From the NCBI RefSeq assembly GCF_024345375.1, contig NZ_JAGQAZ010000001.1:62001-126000 (forward strand): DNA of 64,000 nucleotides, written 5' to 3'. This stretch comes from Cyanobium sp. WAJ14-Wanaka. Its GTDB lineage: Bacteria; Cyanobacteriota; Cyanobacteriia; PCC-6307; Cyanobiaceae. The notes under the pieces were generated by a model, which searched no databases, was not told the origin of the DNA, and saw only the letters and a list, made by a program, of their open reading frames with translations. Below are positions 1 through 8,803 of this stretch, in pieces (positions within the stretch are counted from its first letter, which is position 1; every line of letters begins with the position of its first letter). The position numbers were made by a program, and so were the translations under genes.

Positions 1-1
1 A

Positions 2-34
2 AAACCTGAGGCCTGTCTTCCGGATCGAACCTGA
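2..34 (+). CDS. 3' end of an upstream gene (partial)
   Basis: Only ten sense codons are inside the window, reading KPEACLPDRT, followed by TGA at 32-34. The stop shares bases with the ATG of the next gene (TGATG), which suggests translational coupling and a common operon with the PilW-like prepilin. By position it could be another minor pilin, but ten residues do not identify it. Confidence 0.4.
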   Translation, partial: KPEACLPDRT

Positions 35-684
35 TGCCAATTCGATCCAGTAAAAGCTTTAAGAGGAGCCAGGGTTTCTCCCTGCTGGAGTTGATGTTGG
101 CCGGCTCGATTGGCCTGTTGCTCAGCGGGGCGATGCTGCAGGCCTTGCTAGGCGATGGTCAAAACAGCCAGCGCTTTGTCAGGTTGCATGCGGAGCGGGC
201 TAACCAACGGCGGGTGCTGGAGCTGGTGCGATCTGATGTGGAGCGTGCCCTGGTGGTGAGTGCTACCCCGGCGGCAGAAATTTCCGCCTGCGGCTGGGCT
301 GGCAGGCAGCCTGTTTTGCATTTGCTCCTGGCCGATGGACGCTCGATTAGCTATTCGGTGGGCGTGGCCCCTAGTGCAATCTGGCGCCAGCAGGTTTTGA
401 TGCGCTGCGGCCCAGCCTTCGACCTATATGGTCAATTGAGTGCCAGCTCCAATTCCCAGAATCGGGTGGTTATTGATGGTTTGGCCAGGCCCCAGAAAAG
501 CTGGACGGGTTGTGCTGAGCTGCTGCCGGCAGGTGTGGAAATTCAGTCTTCCTTTGCTTCTGGTTTTGCCGCCTGCCTTAATCCTGGGGGCCAGCAGGTG
601 GCCATGAGGCTATTTAAATCCTTTGGCCTGGGCAATGGCCGGTTCCAAAATATCAGCTCAGTGACGACAGCTTCGCCCGGTTAG
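34..684 (+). CDS. PilW-like minor prepilin
   Basis: This 216-residue protein begins with a short basic leader (residues 1-13), then the class III signal GFSLLELM at about residues 14-21 followed by a hydrophobic helix to residue 40. That is the PilD prepilin peptidase site of type IV pilins, with the expected Glu five residues after cleavage. The remaining soluble part has several cysteines and no domain I recognise. The length and motif fit PilW/PilV-like minor pilins that prime pilus assembly at the inner membrane. The ATG overlaps the stop of the preceding gene. It converges on the pilin gene at 783-1232, with a terminator hairpin between them. The exact minor-pilin class is inferred. Confidence 0.75.
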   Translation: MPIRSSKSFKRSQGFSLLELMLAGSIGLLLSGAMLQALLGDGQNSQRFVRLHAERANQRRVLELVRSDVERALVVSATPAAEISACGWAGRQPVLHLLLADGRSISYSVGVAPSAIWRQQVLMRCGPAFDLYGQLSASSNSQNRVVIDGLARPQKSWTGCAELLPAGVEIQSSFASGFAACLNPGGQQVAMRLFKSFGLGNGRFQNISSVTTASPG

Positions 685-720
685 GCTTCCCCTGCTAAAC
701 TTTGCCAGCTTAAAAAACTA

Positions 721-753
721 TAAAAAGTGCCCGGCTTGATCGGCCAGGCACTT
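721..753 (-). terminator. Intrinsic terminator of the pilin gene
   Basis: On the minus strand, just past the pilA-like stop, a GC-rich inverted repeat (AGTGCC arm at 747-752 pairing with GGCACT at 726-731, plus inner GGC/GCC pairs) is followed by a run of T residues. This is a classical Rho-independent terminator. It also lies after the convergent PilW-like gene. Confidence 0.7.
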
Positions 754-782
754 CATTGAGGGGTTTTGTTTCCTTTGTGAAC

Positions 783-1232
783 CTAGGTTCCTGTGGTTAC
801 GGGTTTGCCTGTTACGCCAGTGTCTAGGTCGCTAGTTTGGCTGATTTCAATACCGGCCGCATTGCTGCCGGAGGTGCCGATGGCTTTGACGCTAAAATTA
901 GTGGCTGAACCAGTGCAGCTATAGCTAAATTTGGCTCCGCTTTGTTGGGCTCCGGCGTAGTCGGAGCAGTCGCTATCTGCGCTTGCTATCGGGGTTTCCA
1001 GGTTGTAGCTGGCCGCCTGCTTGGTGATGGCAGAGGCCTGCATGATCCCCTCCGTGGCAATGGCCTTTTTGGTTTGCTTCATGAACTGGGGAAAGGCCAC
1101 CGCGCTTAAGATGCCCACTATCACAATCACGACCATCAGCTCCACCAGGGTGAAGCCCTTTTGATTGCGTCTGCGTCCGCGGGATTGTTCGCGATAGACC
1201 GGCAGGCCGTATTTGGTGATCCGTTTCTTCAT
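783..1232 (-). CDS. pilA: Type IV major-type pilin (PilA-like)
   Basis: The 149-residue product has a long basic leader of about 26 residues and then the class III signal GFTLVELMVV, with conserved Glu at mature position 5, leading into a hydrophobic helix (about residues 27-50). PilD would cleave after the Gly and the helix would pack in the pilus core. The globular part has two cysteines (in SDCSDY and YSCTG) that could form the C-terminal disulphide loop. Similar short pilins are the main subunits of type IV pili used for adhesion, twitching and DNA uptake. A terminator follows and a 16-bp palindrome lies about 70 bp upstream. Whether it is the major or a minor pilin cannot be decided here. 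Confidence 0.85.
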   Translation of the reverse strand: MKKRITKYGLPVYREQSRGRRRNQKGFTLVELMVVIVIVGILSAVAFPQFMKQTKKAIATEGIMQASAITKQAASYNLETPIASADSDCSDYAGAQQSGAKFSYSCTGSATNFSVKAIGTSGSNAAGIEISQTSDLDTGVTGKPVTTGT

Positions 1233-1301
1233 GGTTAGTTTGATGCTGTGATTATGTCCAGGGGGACTTTCCCAGGCTGATCAGGCTATTTATCTTCCCC
1301 C

Positions 1302-1317
1302 TCACCCATATGGGTGA
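1302..1317. promoter_or_regulatory. 16-bp perfect palindrome, candidate operator
   Basis: TCACCCATATGGGTGA reads identically on both strands. It lies in the divergent gap between the pilin gene (start 1232) and the permease gene (start 1355). Position and symmetry suggest a dimeric regulator's operator for one or both genes. No matching regulator is known to me, so function is inference. Confidence 0.45.
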
Positions 1318-1354
1318 TTTGTGCTTAATTGGTTTGCACGCTTATTTGGCTTGA

Positions 1355-2212
1355 ATGAAGGCTGCAGTCCTTGGGCGCCCCCGGGCTCTGTCGGTCCGCA
1401 TGGCCCGCTGGGGGGTGCTGATAGTGGTGGTCTATGGCCTGGTGGCGGTGTTGACCCCCGTTTTGATCCACATCGGTTGGCTGCCGGATCCGAATGCGGG
1501 TCTGCAGAACCCGATCTATGCGGCGCCCTCTTGGCAGCACTGGTGTGGCACCGACCGTCTCGGCCGCGACGTATGTGTGCGCACCCTGGCCGGCAGTGGG
1601 GTGGCTTTGCAGGTGGTGCTGTTGGCCCTGGTGGTGGCCCTGGTGGTGGGCGTGCCCCTGGGCATGGCCAGCGGCTACCTAGGCGGCTGGGTGGATCGGC
1701 TGCTGGTGTTGTTGATGGACACCCTCTACACCCTGCCGGTGCTGCTGCTTTCGGTGGTGTTGGCCTTCCTGCTGGGGCGGGGCCTGCCCAATGCCGCCGC
1801 CGCCCTGTGCGTTGTCTACATCCCCCAATACTTCCGGGTGGTGCGTAACCAGAGCGCCCAGGTCAAGGCTGAGCTCTACGTGGAGGCGGCCGAATCCTTA
1901 GGTGCTGGCCCCATCTGGATCCTGCGCCGCTACCTATTTCGCAACGTGATCACCTCGGTGCCCGTCTTGCTCACCCTCAACGCGGCCGATGCGGTGCTGG
2001 TGCTGGGGGGTCTGGGCTTTTTGGGCCTGGGTTTGCCCGAAACCATCCCCGAGTGGGGCGGTGATCTGCAGCAGGCCCTTACCGCCTTGCCCACGGGCAT
2101 CTGGTGGACCGCGCTCTACCCCGGCTTGGCGATGTTTGTGCTGGTGCTCGGACTTTCGTTTTTGGGTGAGGGGTTGGAACGCTGGCTGAGCACGGCAGAA
2201 TTACGCAATTAA
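1355..2212 (+). CDS. DppC/OppC-type ABC transporter permease
   Basis: A 285-residue inner-membrane permease of the peptide/nickel/opine family. It shows an N-terminal helix (about 18-40), the HWCGTDRLGRDV motif (about residues 62-73) that precedes the core in DppC-type subunits, several further helices, and the EAA coupling loop at about 158-180 (EAAESLGAGPIWILRRYLF) that contacts the ATPase. It would import oligopeptides or a similar solute with a DppB-type partner, two ATPases and a binding protein. None of these partners is adjacent, so it is an orphan subunit here. The next small gene starts 17 bp downstream and may be cotranscribed. Confidence 0.88.
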   Translation: MKAAVLGRPRALSVRMARWGVLIVVVYGLVAVLTPVLIHIGWLPDPNAGLQNPIYAAPSWQHWCGTDRLGRDVCVRTLAGSGVALQVVLLALVVALVVGVPLGMASGYLGGWVDRLLVLLMDTLYTLPVLLLSVVLAFLLGRGLPNAAAALCVVYIPQYFRVVRNQSAQVKAELYVEAAESLGAGPIWILRRYLFRNVITSVPVLLTLNAADAVLVLGGLGFLGLGLPETIPEWGGDLQQALTALPTGIWWTALYPGLAMFVLVLGLSFLGEGLERWLSTAELRN

Positions 2213-2229
2213 GGCTTGCTCCTGGCCCC

Positions 2230-2466
2230 ATGCCCCTTTGGCTCGATGGCGTTTTGCTTGTTTCCGCAGTGCTGCTGTGGTTTTCAGGCAGCGCCGATCG
2301 CGACGATGTCTGGGGGTTTTTTCAGAAAATCTTGGCGGGTGTGGGCCTGTTGGTAGTGCTGCTGGGGGGCCACCAGATTCCTCTGGAGCTGTTGGCCCTA
2401 GGCCTGGCCCTTTGGCTGCCCAGTGCCACCAGCCGCAAATTGCTCAGTAATAAGGGTCCAAAATAA
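2230..2466 (+). CDS. Small membrane protein, unknown function
   Basis: A 78-residue hydrophobic protein with two or three predicted helices (about residues 4-17, 31-46 and 50-64) separated by a short acidic stretch (SADRDD), and a basic tail ending NKGPK. It follows the permease gene by 17 bp on the same strand, so it is probably in the same transcript. I recognise no family. The clean reading frame, membrane-like composition and position support a real gene. Another reading frame of similar length overlaps but looks like a shadow. Confidence 0.55.
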   Translation: MPLWLDGVLLVSAVLLWFSGSADRDDVWGFFQKILAGVGLLVVLLGGHQIPLELLALGLALWLPSATSRKLLSNKGPK

Positions 2467-2487
2467 GAATCCAAAATCAGGGTCCGA

Positions 2488-3177
2488 TCAGTGGCGCAGC
2501 CGCACGTTCCTGGGCAGCGTCTCGCTGATGGCCCCCTCCCCATCTAGGGCCGGGTAGGGCCTCCCTTGCCGGTTGCACCAGGCTGCGACCTCCGGATAGG
2601 CCCACTCGAACAGCATGCGTCCGTAGCGCTGTGGATCCACCCCCTCTCCCTGGCTGGGCAGGCTGCCGGCCGCCTGCCGCTGGCGCAGGGCTTCAAACAG
2701 CAGGGTGGCGGTCGCCACACTCACGTTCAGCGACTGCACCATGCCCAACATCGGAATCACGATTGGTTGGTCGACTAGCTCTATCGCTTCTTCGCTGAGG
2801 CCCCATTTCTCTGCCCCCAGCAGGAAGGCGGTGGGGCCTGTGAAGTTGCAGTCGCGGTAGTCGATGGCATCTACGGAAAGGTGGGTGCCATAGAGCCGTA
2901 GGCCCTGGGCCTTGAGCTGTCTGAGGGCTTCAGCCGTGCTGGGGTGGCGGTGTAGGGGCACCCACTTTTCACTGCCCTTCGAGGTGCAATTGAAGGTGGG
3001 GGTGCGCCCCGCCATGCTCACCACATGGGCCTCCAGCACCCCTACTGCATCGCAGCTGCGCAGGATTGCCGAGAGGTTGTGGGGCTTGTCGACCTGCTCC
3101 AGCAGCACGGTCAGATCACCCATGCGCCGATCCAGAACGGCCTTTAGCCGCTCGAAGCGTCGGGGCAGCAGGGGCAT
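2488..3177 (-). CDS. trmH: tRNA (guanosine-18-2'-O)-methyltransferase TrmH
   Basis: A 229-residue SPOUT methyltransferase that methylates the 2'-O of G18 in the D-loop of tRNAs using S-adenosylmethionine. The family motifs are visible: motif 1 NLSAILRSCDAVGV with the catalytic Arg (residues about 34-47), motif 2 LLGAEKWGLS (about 140), and motif 3 VIPMLGMVQSLNVSVATA (about 160-177), which forms the SAM-binding trefoil knot. The N-terminus (RRFERLKAVLDRR) matches TrmH rather than RlmB. It converges on the small membrane gene with about 20 bp between stops and diverges from rsmB. Confidence 0.92.
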   Translation of the reverse strand: MPLLPRRFERLKAVLDRRMGDLTVLLEQVDKPHNLSAILRSCDAVGVLEAHVVSMAGRTPTFNCTSKGSEKWVPLHRHPSTAEALRQLKAQGLRLYGTHLSVDAIDYRDCNFTGPTAFLLGAEKWGLSEEAIELVDQPIVIPMLGMVQSLNVSVATATLLFEALRQRQAAGSLPSQGEGVDPQRYGRMLFEWAYPEVAAWCNRQGRPYPALDGEGAISETLPRNVRLRH

Positions 3178-3265
3178 GGGCCGAAGGCAGTGCTTGGCAA
3201 TGAGGGTATGGGATCCCCCGCCCTTGTCTTGCTTTCGATTGGCGGGGCGCTAACTGTGGAGGCCA

Positions 3266-4660
3266 TTGCCGCACCTTTGGTTGAGCAACCCTGCCCCGAT
3301 TGGTCTGCTGCCGCGCCAGGTGGCCTGGCAGGTGTTGATGGCCGTTGGGGCTGGGGCCTATGCCGATGTCGCCCTGGAGCGGGAGTTGCAGCGCACGGCG
3401 ATCGAGGGGGTGGACCGCTCCCTGGCCACCGAACTGGCCTATGGCTCGATTCGCCAGCGGCGCCTGCTCGATGCCTGGCTCGACCTACTGGGCAAGGTGC
3501 CCGCCGCTAAGCAACCACCAAAACTGCGCTGGTTGTTGCACTTGGGCCTTTACCAGTTGCTCTTTAGTGGCCGGGTGCCTGCCTCTGCTGCGGTGAGCAC
3601 CACCGTGGAATTGGCCAAGCGGGGCGGCCTGGGCCGGCTGGCACCCGTGGCTAATGGACTGCTGCGGGCAGCCCTGCGTCGCCGAGAAGGGCTGGGGCCC
3701 GAGCCCTGGGCTGGCCTGGCACTGCCGAGCGATCCCCCAGCCGCCTTTGGCCTGCGCCATTCCCTGCCCGACTGGCTGGCCAGGCTGCTGTTTCAGTGGT
3801 TGCCGCTCGAGCAGGCGGAAGCCTTTGGGCTGGCCTGCAACCAACCCCCCAGCCTTGATTTGCGGGTGAATCCCCTGCGCACTAGCCGGGCGGAGTTGCT
3901 GGAGGCGTTGCAGGCGGCGGGGGTGGAGGCCCAGCCCCTCGAGGATTTGCCATGGGGGATTGCCCTCAGCGGCCGCAGTGGCGATCTGCGCAGCCTGCCG
4001 GGCTATGGCGATGGCCACTGGTGTGTGCAGGATCGGGCCGCCCAGCGGGTGGCCTTGCTACTTGCCCCTAGGCCGGGGGAGCGGATCTTGGATGCCTGCG
4101 CCGCCCCCGGCGGCAAAAGCACCCACCTGGCCGAATTGATGGGGGACCAGGGGGAGGTGTGGGCCATTGATCGCTCCGCTGCCCGCCTGCGGCGGGTGGA
4201 GATCAATGCCGCCCGGCTAGGTCTGAAATCGATTCACACCCTGGCCGCCGATGCCAGTGAGCTGGCCATTAACAGGGGCGAATGGTTGGCCAGCTTTGAT
4301 CGGCTCTTGCTGGATGCGCCCTGCTCGGGCCTGGGCACCCTGGTCCGCCATGCCGATGCCCGCTGGCGGATCAGCCCCGAGACGGTGCAGGAGCTGGGTC
4401 TATTGCAGCGGAAGTTGCTGGAATCGCTCCTGCCCCTGCTCAAGCCAGGCGGCCAGTTGGTCTATGCCACCTGCACGGTGCATCCGGCTGAAAATGGCGA
4501 GCTGATTGGCGCCTTCTTGCTCGACCATCCCCAGTGGCAAATGGCCGAGAGCTGGCAGCTGTGGCCTGGCAGCCAGGCCGCTCTAGGGGAGCAGGCCAGT
4601 GGCGATGGCTTTTATGCCGCCCTGCTCCAGGCGCCAGGGATACTGGAGGCTAGGGAGTAG
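3266..4660 (+). CDS. rsmB: 16S rRNA (cytosine-967-C5)-methyltransferase RsmB
   Basis: A 464-residue Fmu/Sun family enzyme that methylates C967 of 16S rRNA. The N-terminal NusB-like RNA-binding domain spans about 15-150. The Rossmann methyltransferase domain follows, with SAM motif DACAAPGGKSTHLAE (about 275-289) and the two catalytic cysteines in LDAPCSGLGT (about 350) and YATCTVHPAEN (about 405). The start used is TTG at 3266, which has GGAGG only 3 bp upstream; a second TTG at 3281 is an alternative. The stop overlaps the convergent penicillin-binding protein gene by 11 bp. Confidence 0.9.
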   Translation: MPHLWLSNPAPIGLLPRQVAWQVLMAVGAGAYADVALERELQRTAIEGVDRSLATELAYGSIRQRRLLDAWLDLLGKVPAAKQPPKLRWLLHLGLYQLLFSGRVPASAAVSTTVELAKRGGLGRLAPVANGLLRAALRRREGLGPEPWAGLALPSDPPAAFGLRHSLPDWLARLLFQWLPLEQAEAFGLACNQPPSLDLRVNPLRTSRAELLEALQAAGVEAQPLEDLPWGIALSGRSGDLRSLPGYGDGHWCVQDRAAQRVALLLAPRPGERILDACAAPGGKSTHLAELMGDQGEVWAIDRSAARLRRVEINAARLGLKSIHTLAADASELAINRGEWLASFDRLLLDAPCSGLGTLVRHADARWRISPETVQELGLLQRKLLESLLPLLKPGGQLVYATCTVHPAENGELIGAFLLDHPQWQMAESWQLWPGSQAALGEQASGDGFYAALLQAPGILEARE

Positions 4661-6707
4661 GTGGTGCTGCCACGGGCGGTGGCGGCATGTTTGGGGTGGC
4701 AGCCGCTGGAGCTGCTGGGCTGGAAACTCCAGGGGGTGGGCCATTTGTTGGGGTGCCCTCCGGAATCGGGGCCAGTCTGTCTGGACTGGTGGCAGTGGGG
4801 TCTGGCGCTGGCAAGGTCGGAGCCCAATAGCCATTTCCTGCTCCAGCTCCTGGGGGTTTGCGGACGTTCTTCCTGTCGCCGGCGTAACTGGTTTGGAGCA
4901 CTGGCCGCTGTGGGAACTGGCGAACGGGCAGGTTTTTGGTGATCGGCTCCATGAATGCTCGCCAGGCGTAGGTCGCCACCACGCTGGTGTTGCCGGTGGT
5001 TTGATTGCTGTCGTATCCCAGCCAAACGCCCGTTGTGAGCTGGGGAATGGAGCCGATAAACCAGAGGTCTCGGCCCCCCTCTGAGGTGCCTGTTTTGCCC
5101 GCCACCGGCCGATTGGGTAGGGCGGCACCGGCCCCCGTGCCCCCCTTGACCACCTGCTGGAGCATCCAGAGCATGGTGTTGGCGATGTCGCCATCGACGG
5201 CCCGGCGACCCCGTTCGCCATCCACCCGACGACTCCAGAGCAGCTCGCCATTGGGCCCCAAGACCTCCTCGAAGGGGGTTGCTTTTACGAAGATGCCGCT
5301 GTTGTTGATCGCCGCATAGGCGGTGGTCATCTCCAGCAGGGTTTGTTCGTAGGCCCCAATCGCCAAGGGGTAGTAGTGCCCAAGTTCGCGCACGGTGCCA
5401 ATGCCAAGACTCTTGGCGGTTTCGATCACCTTGTCGAAGCCCAGTTGTTGCAGCAGCCCCACCGCCACAATGTTGAGCGAGTTCTGAATAGCCACCACCA
5501 TTGGAATCGATCCCATGTAGCGATCGCCAAAGTTGCGGGGGCAGTAGCCGGCAAAGCAGCGGGGAGTATCCACCACGATCCGCTCTGGCCTCATCCCTTC
5601 TTTGAGGGCGGTCAGGTACACAAACAACTTGAAGGTGGAGCCAGGGGAACGCAGGGCGTCGGCCGCCCGGTTGAACTGGCTCTTGGCAAAGTCCTTGCCA
5701 CCCACCATCGCCCGCACCAGGCCCGTACCTGGTTCCATCGCCACCAGGGCCCCTTCCATCTCGCCCGGGGCATAGGTGTCGATCGCCTTTTGGGCCTGCT
5801 CCTGCCAGGCCAGGTTGAGGCTGCTTTTGACGGTGAGGCCGCCTACCTCCAGCTGTTCTTTAGTGAGCACCGTGGAAAGTTGTTGCTGCACCCAGCTGGT
5901 GAAGTAGGGAGCGCGGCTCTGGAAATACTTGGGTTCGGCCGGTTTCAGTTGCAGGGGGGTGGCATTGGCCTCTGCCTGTTGATCGGCACTGATAAAGCCG
6001 GCTTCCTGCATGCGGCGAAGCACGATCGCCCGCCGTTCCAGGGCCAGATGGGGAGTGACCAGGGGTGAATAGACCGAGGGGGCCGGCGGCAGGCCCGCGA
6101 TCAGGGCGGCCTCCGGCAGGGTGAGTTGGTTGGGGGTTTTGGAGAAGTAGATCCAGGCCGCATCCGCCACTCCATAGGCGCTGGAGCCGAGGTACACCAC
6201 GTTGAGGTACTCGGTGAGGATCTGCTTTTTGCTCAGTTGGCGCTCAAGTTTGCCGGCGAGGGCGATTTCCGCAAATTTGCGCAGGATCGTGCGGTCCTGG
6301 CTTAGGTAGACCGTGCGGGCCAGCTGCTGGGTGATCGTGCTGGCGCCCTCCTCCACGGAGTGCCTGGTGATGTTGCGAACCATGGCCCGGCCAATCCCCA
6401 CCAGATCGATGCCATCGTGCCGATAAAAGCGGCGATCTTCCGCCGCAATGAAGGCCTGCTCCACCAGGGCCGGCGTGGCTTCAACGGTGAGCTTTTCGCG
6501 GGTGGCGGGCCCAATTTTCTGCACCACCTGGCCATCGGCCGAGAGGATGGTCAGGGTGCCGGGGCGGTTGAAGGCGCTGATGCCCCGGGCATCGGGAAGC
6601 AGCAGATCAAAGCCCGAAACCAGGGCCGCTTGGCCGAGGGCTACGCCGCTGCCGATGGCAGCAGCCAGCAGACCAATGCGCACAAGCTGGCGCCGGCGCT
6701 GGTTCAC
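4650..6707 (-). CDS. Class A penicillin-binding protein (PBP1A-like)
   Basis: A 685-residue bifunctional peptidoglycan synthase anchored by an N-terminal helix (about 8-30). The GT51 glycosyltransferase domain (about 70-240) contains EDRRFYRHDGID with the catalytic Glu, STITQQLARTVYL and RKFAEIALAGKLER. The transpeptidase domain (about 310-590) has SPGSTFK with the acyl-serine, the NSLN motif as second SxN, and KTGTSEGGRD. The last 90 residues are rich in Pro and Ala and look disordered. It polymerises and cross-links lipid II outside the inner membrane. It is 1 bp from chlG on the same strand, an odd but tight pairing. Confidence 0.93.
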   Translation of the reverse strand: MNQRRRQLVRIGLLAAAIGSGVALGQAALVSGFDLLLPDARGISAFNRPGTLTILSADGQVVQKIGPATREKLTVEATPALVEQAFIAAEDRRFYRHDGIDLVGIGRAMVRNITRHSVEEGASTITQQLARTVYLSQDRTILRKFAEIALAGKLERQLSKKQILTEYLNVVYLGSSAYGVADAAWIYFSKTPNQLTLPEAALIAGLPPAPSVYSPLVTPHLALERRAIVLRRMQEAGFISADQQAEANATPLQLKPAEPKYFQSRAPYFTSWVQQQLSTVLTKEQLEVGGLTVKSSLNLAWQEQAQKAIDTYAPGEMEGALVAMEPGTGLVRAMVGGKDFAKSQFNRAADALRSPGSTFKLFVYLTALKEGMRPERIVVDTPRCFAGYCPRNFGDRYMGSIPMVVAIQNSLNIVAVGLLQQLGFDKVIETAKSLGIGTVRELGHYYPLAIGAYEQTLLEMTTAYAAINNSGIFVKATPFEEVLGPNGELLWSRRVDGERGRRAVDGDIANTMLWMLQQVVKGGTGAGAALPNRPVAGKTGTSEGGRDLWFIGSIPQLTTGVWLGYDSNQTTGNTSVVATYAWRAFMEPITKNLPVRQFPQRPVLQTSYAGDRKNVRKPPGAGAGNGYWAPTLPAPDPTATSPDRLAPIPEGTPTNGPPPGVSSPAAPAAATPNMPPPPVAAPPTP

Positions 6708-6708
6708 C

Positions 6709-7689
6709 TCAAGCCACCAGGGTGCTGTGCCCGATGGCCAAAGCGGTCACCAGCATGCCCAGCACCAGGAAGGGCTGGGCGCTGGCTTGATATTTCACGT
6801 CGAAGGCCACCGGATCCCGCAGCAGCCAGATGTCCTGGAAGGTGATTTGGGGAATGATCAGCAGCACCAACAGCACGGCGGCAAAGTGCTGGCCGATCGC
6901 AATCAGTACGGTCACCATGGCCAGCTGAAACAGATCGATCATGCCGGCACTGATCCAGCTGGCGGTCTCGATGCCAAAGGCCACCGGCAGGGATTGCAGG
7001 CCCAGGGCCCGGTCGCCTTCCACGCTCTTGAAATCGTTGACCACGGCAATGCCTAGCCCGGCCAGGGAATAGGCCAGGGTCAGCAGGGCGGTGGTCCAGG
7101 TGAGCTGGCCAAATAGGGCCTGGCCGGCCCACCAGGGCAGGGCGATGTAACTGGCGCCCAGGGCGTAGTTGCCCAGCCAGCCGTTTTGCTTGAGCTTCAG
7201 GGGCGGCGCCGAATAGATGAAGCTGACAAACGAGCCCCCAAGGGCGAGCCAAAACAGCACCGGATTGCTGTGGCCGGCCCAGACATCCAAGCCAAAGGCC
7301 ACTCCCAGGCCAGCCAGCAGCAGCACCCAGATCTGCAGCTTCACCTGCCAAAGCGGAATCGCCCCCGAGGGAATGGGGCGGTAGGGCTCGTTGATCGCGT
7401 CGATCTCGCGGTCGTAGTAGTCGTTGATGGTCTGGGTGTAGCCCGCCAGCAGGGGGCCACTCATCAGCATGCAGGCGATTGAGGCGCCCACTTCACTGGC
7501 GGTCCAGTGGAAGTTGCCGGATGCTGCAGCCCCACACAGCACGCCCCAGATCAGGGGGATCCAGGTGACCGGCTTCATCAGCTGGAGCCGAATCTTCCAG
7601 ATATTGGTGGTGCCGCTGGCACCCTTCATGCCCAGCAGTTGGCGGGCACCGCCGCCGCTCGATGCCTCAGGGTTGGGGCTGTTGGTCAA
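6709..7689 (-). CDS. chlG: Chlorophyll synthase ChlG
   Basis: A 326-residue UbiA-family prenyltransferase that attaches the phytyl or geranylgeranyl tail to chlorophyllide a in the thylakoid membrane. The first Asp-rich motif [18 protein letters not shown] (about 108-125) is the ChlG/BchG signature, and the second, [13 protein letters not shown], sits at about 215. About eight to nine hydrophobic helices cover the rest. [15 protein letters not shown] near residue 40 is typical of cyanobacterial ChlG. The start is TTG at 7689, since no ATG precedes the conserved region except Met24. petP lies 9 bp upstream on the same strand. Confidence 0.95.
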   Translation of the reverse strand: MTNSPNPEASSGGGARQLLGMKGASGTTNIWKIRLQLMKPVTWIPLIWGVLCGAAASGNFHWTASEVGASIACMLMSGPLLAGYTQTINDYYDREIDAINEPYRPIPSGAIPLWQVKLQIWVLLLAGLGVAFGLDVWAGHSNPVLFWLALGGSFVSFIYSAPPLKLKQNGWLGNYALGASYIALPWWAGQALFGQLTWTTALLTLAYSLAGLGIAVVNDFKSVEGDRALGLQSLPVAFGIETASWISAGMIDLFQLAMVTVLIAIGQHFAAVLLVLLIIPQITFQDIWLLRDPVAFDVKYQASAQPFLVLGMLVTALAIGHSTLVA

Positions 7690-7698
7690 TGTTGGGGC

Positions 7699-7923
7699 TC
7701 AGGCGAGGGCGATTTCGTCTTCGAAAAACCAAGCCTGCTGTCCGTTGGCCAGCATCACCACCACGCCGATGCCCTTGCCATCAACGGTGCGGAAGCCGGT
7801 CACGGTGCCGGAGGCATCGGCTTGGAGAGCTCCCACCATCTCGGTGGAAATGCGGTCCCGAACCCGGGTGATCCGCACCTTGGAGCCAATATTCACGGAG
7901 CCCGTGGTGGCAGCCTGGGACAT
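7699..7923 (-). CDS. petP: Cytochrome b6f complex subunit PetP (DUF2862)
   Basis: A 74-residue protein with the compact pattern of PetP/Ssr2998: [15 protein letters not shown] near the start, [20 protein letters not shown] in the middle and WFFEDEI at the end. The family is a small SH3-like cytoplasmic-side subunit of the cyanobacterial cytochrome b6f complex that affects electron transport. The ATG at 7923 is chosen because the longer reading frame would run into hisF and its extra N-terminus looks like antisense hisF. It is followed 9 bp later by chlG, giving a photosynthesis gene pair, and lies 43 bp from the divergent hisF start. Confidence 0.85.
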   Translation of the reverse strand: MSQAATTGSVNIGSKVRITRVRDRISTEMVGALQADASGTVTGFRTVDGKGIGVVVMLANGQQAWFFEDEIALA

Positions 7924-7966
7924 GGCTGGCGCAACTGGAAAGTGGCGCAACACTAACAGTGAGCTC

Positions 7967-8803
7967 ATGGTTGCCAAACGGATCATTCCCTGCCTCGACG
8001 TGGCCGATGGTCGGGTCGTGAAGGGAATCAATTTTGTGGGCCTGCGCGATGCGGGGGATCCGGTGGAGTTGGCTTGCCGCTACAGCGCTGCTGGGGCCGA
8101 TGAGCTGGTGTTTTTGGACATTGCCGCCAGCCACCAGGGGCGCGCCACCTTGGTGGATTTGGTGCGTCGCACCGCTGAAGCGGTGACGATCCCCTTCACC
8201 GTGGGTGGGGGAATTAGCAGCGTGGAGGGCATCACGGAGCTGTTGCGGGCTGGGGCCGACAAGGTCAGCCTCAATTCCTCGGCCGTACGCGATCCCCAGC
8301 TGGTGCGCCAGGGGGCTGATCGCTTTGGTTGCCAGTGCATCGTGGTGGCGATTGATGCCCGCCGCCGGGATGGGGCAGAGCTGGGCGAGAGGGGGCCCGG
8401 CTGGGATGTGTTTGTAAAGGGTGGCCGTGAAAACACTGGCCTCGATGCCGTGGCCTGGGCCCGCCAGGTGGTGGCCCTGGGGGCCGGCGAGATCCTGCTG
8501 ACATCGATGGATGGAGATGGCACCCAGGCGGGCTATGAACTGAATCTCACCAGGGCCGTTGCCCAGGCCGTTGAGGTGCCGGTGATTGCCTCCGGCGGGG
8601 CCGGCTGCATCGACCACATCGCCAGGGCCCTCGGTGCGGGCGATGGCGATGGCCAGGCCTCTGCGGCCCTGCTGGCTTCCTTGCTGCACGATGGTGTGCT
8701 CACGGTGGAGCAGATCAAGGCGGAGCTGCTGGAGCTCGGCCTCCCGATACGCCCAATGCCTATTCGCCCCCTATCGATTCGCCCCCCCCGCGCAGGCAAG
8801 TGA
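7967..8803 (+). CDS. hisF: Imidazole glycerol phosphate synthase cyclase subunit HisF
   Basis: A 278-residue (beta/alpha)8 barrel that uses ammonia from HisH to turn PRFAR into imidazole glycerol phosphate and AICAR in histidine synthesis. The two phosphate-binding half-barrels and catalytic aspartates are clear: [16 protein letters not shown] (Asp11) and [14 protein letters not shown] (Asp near 180), with the GGGISS and SGGAGC phosphate loops. ATG at 7967 gives the standard N-terminus. The protein exceeds the usual 250-260 residues because of a C-terminal tail made of three 5-residue repeats ([15 protein letters not shown]). hisH is not nearby. Confidence 0.95.
   Translation: MVAKRIIPCLDVADGRVVKGINFVGLRDAGDPVELACRYSAAGADELVFLDIAASHQGRATLVDLVRRTAEAVTIPFTVGGGISSVEGITELLRAGADKVSLNSSAVRDPQLVRQGADRFGCQCIVVAIDARRRDGAELGERGPGWDVFVKGGRENTGLDAVAWARQVVALGAGEILLTSMDGDGTQAGYELNLTRAVAQAVEVPVIASGGAGCIDHIARALGAGDGDGQASAALLASLLHDGVLTVEQIKAELLELGLPIRPMPIRPLSIRPPRAGK
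8744..8788 (+). repeat. 15-bp in-frame tandem repeat in hisF tail
   Basis: Three adjoining 15-bp units, diverged in several positions, encode [10 protein letters not shown] and SIRPP at the end of hisF, beyond the conserved barrel. Confidence 0.6.
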
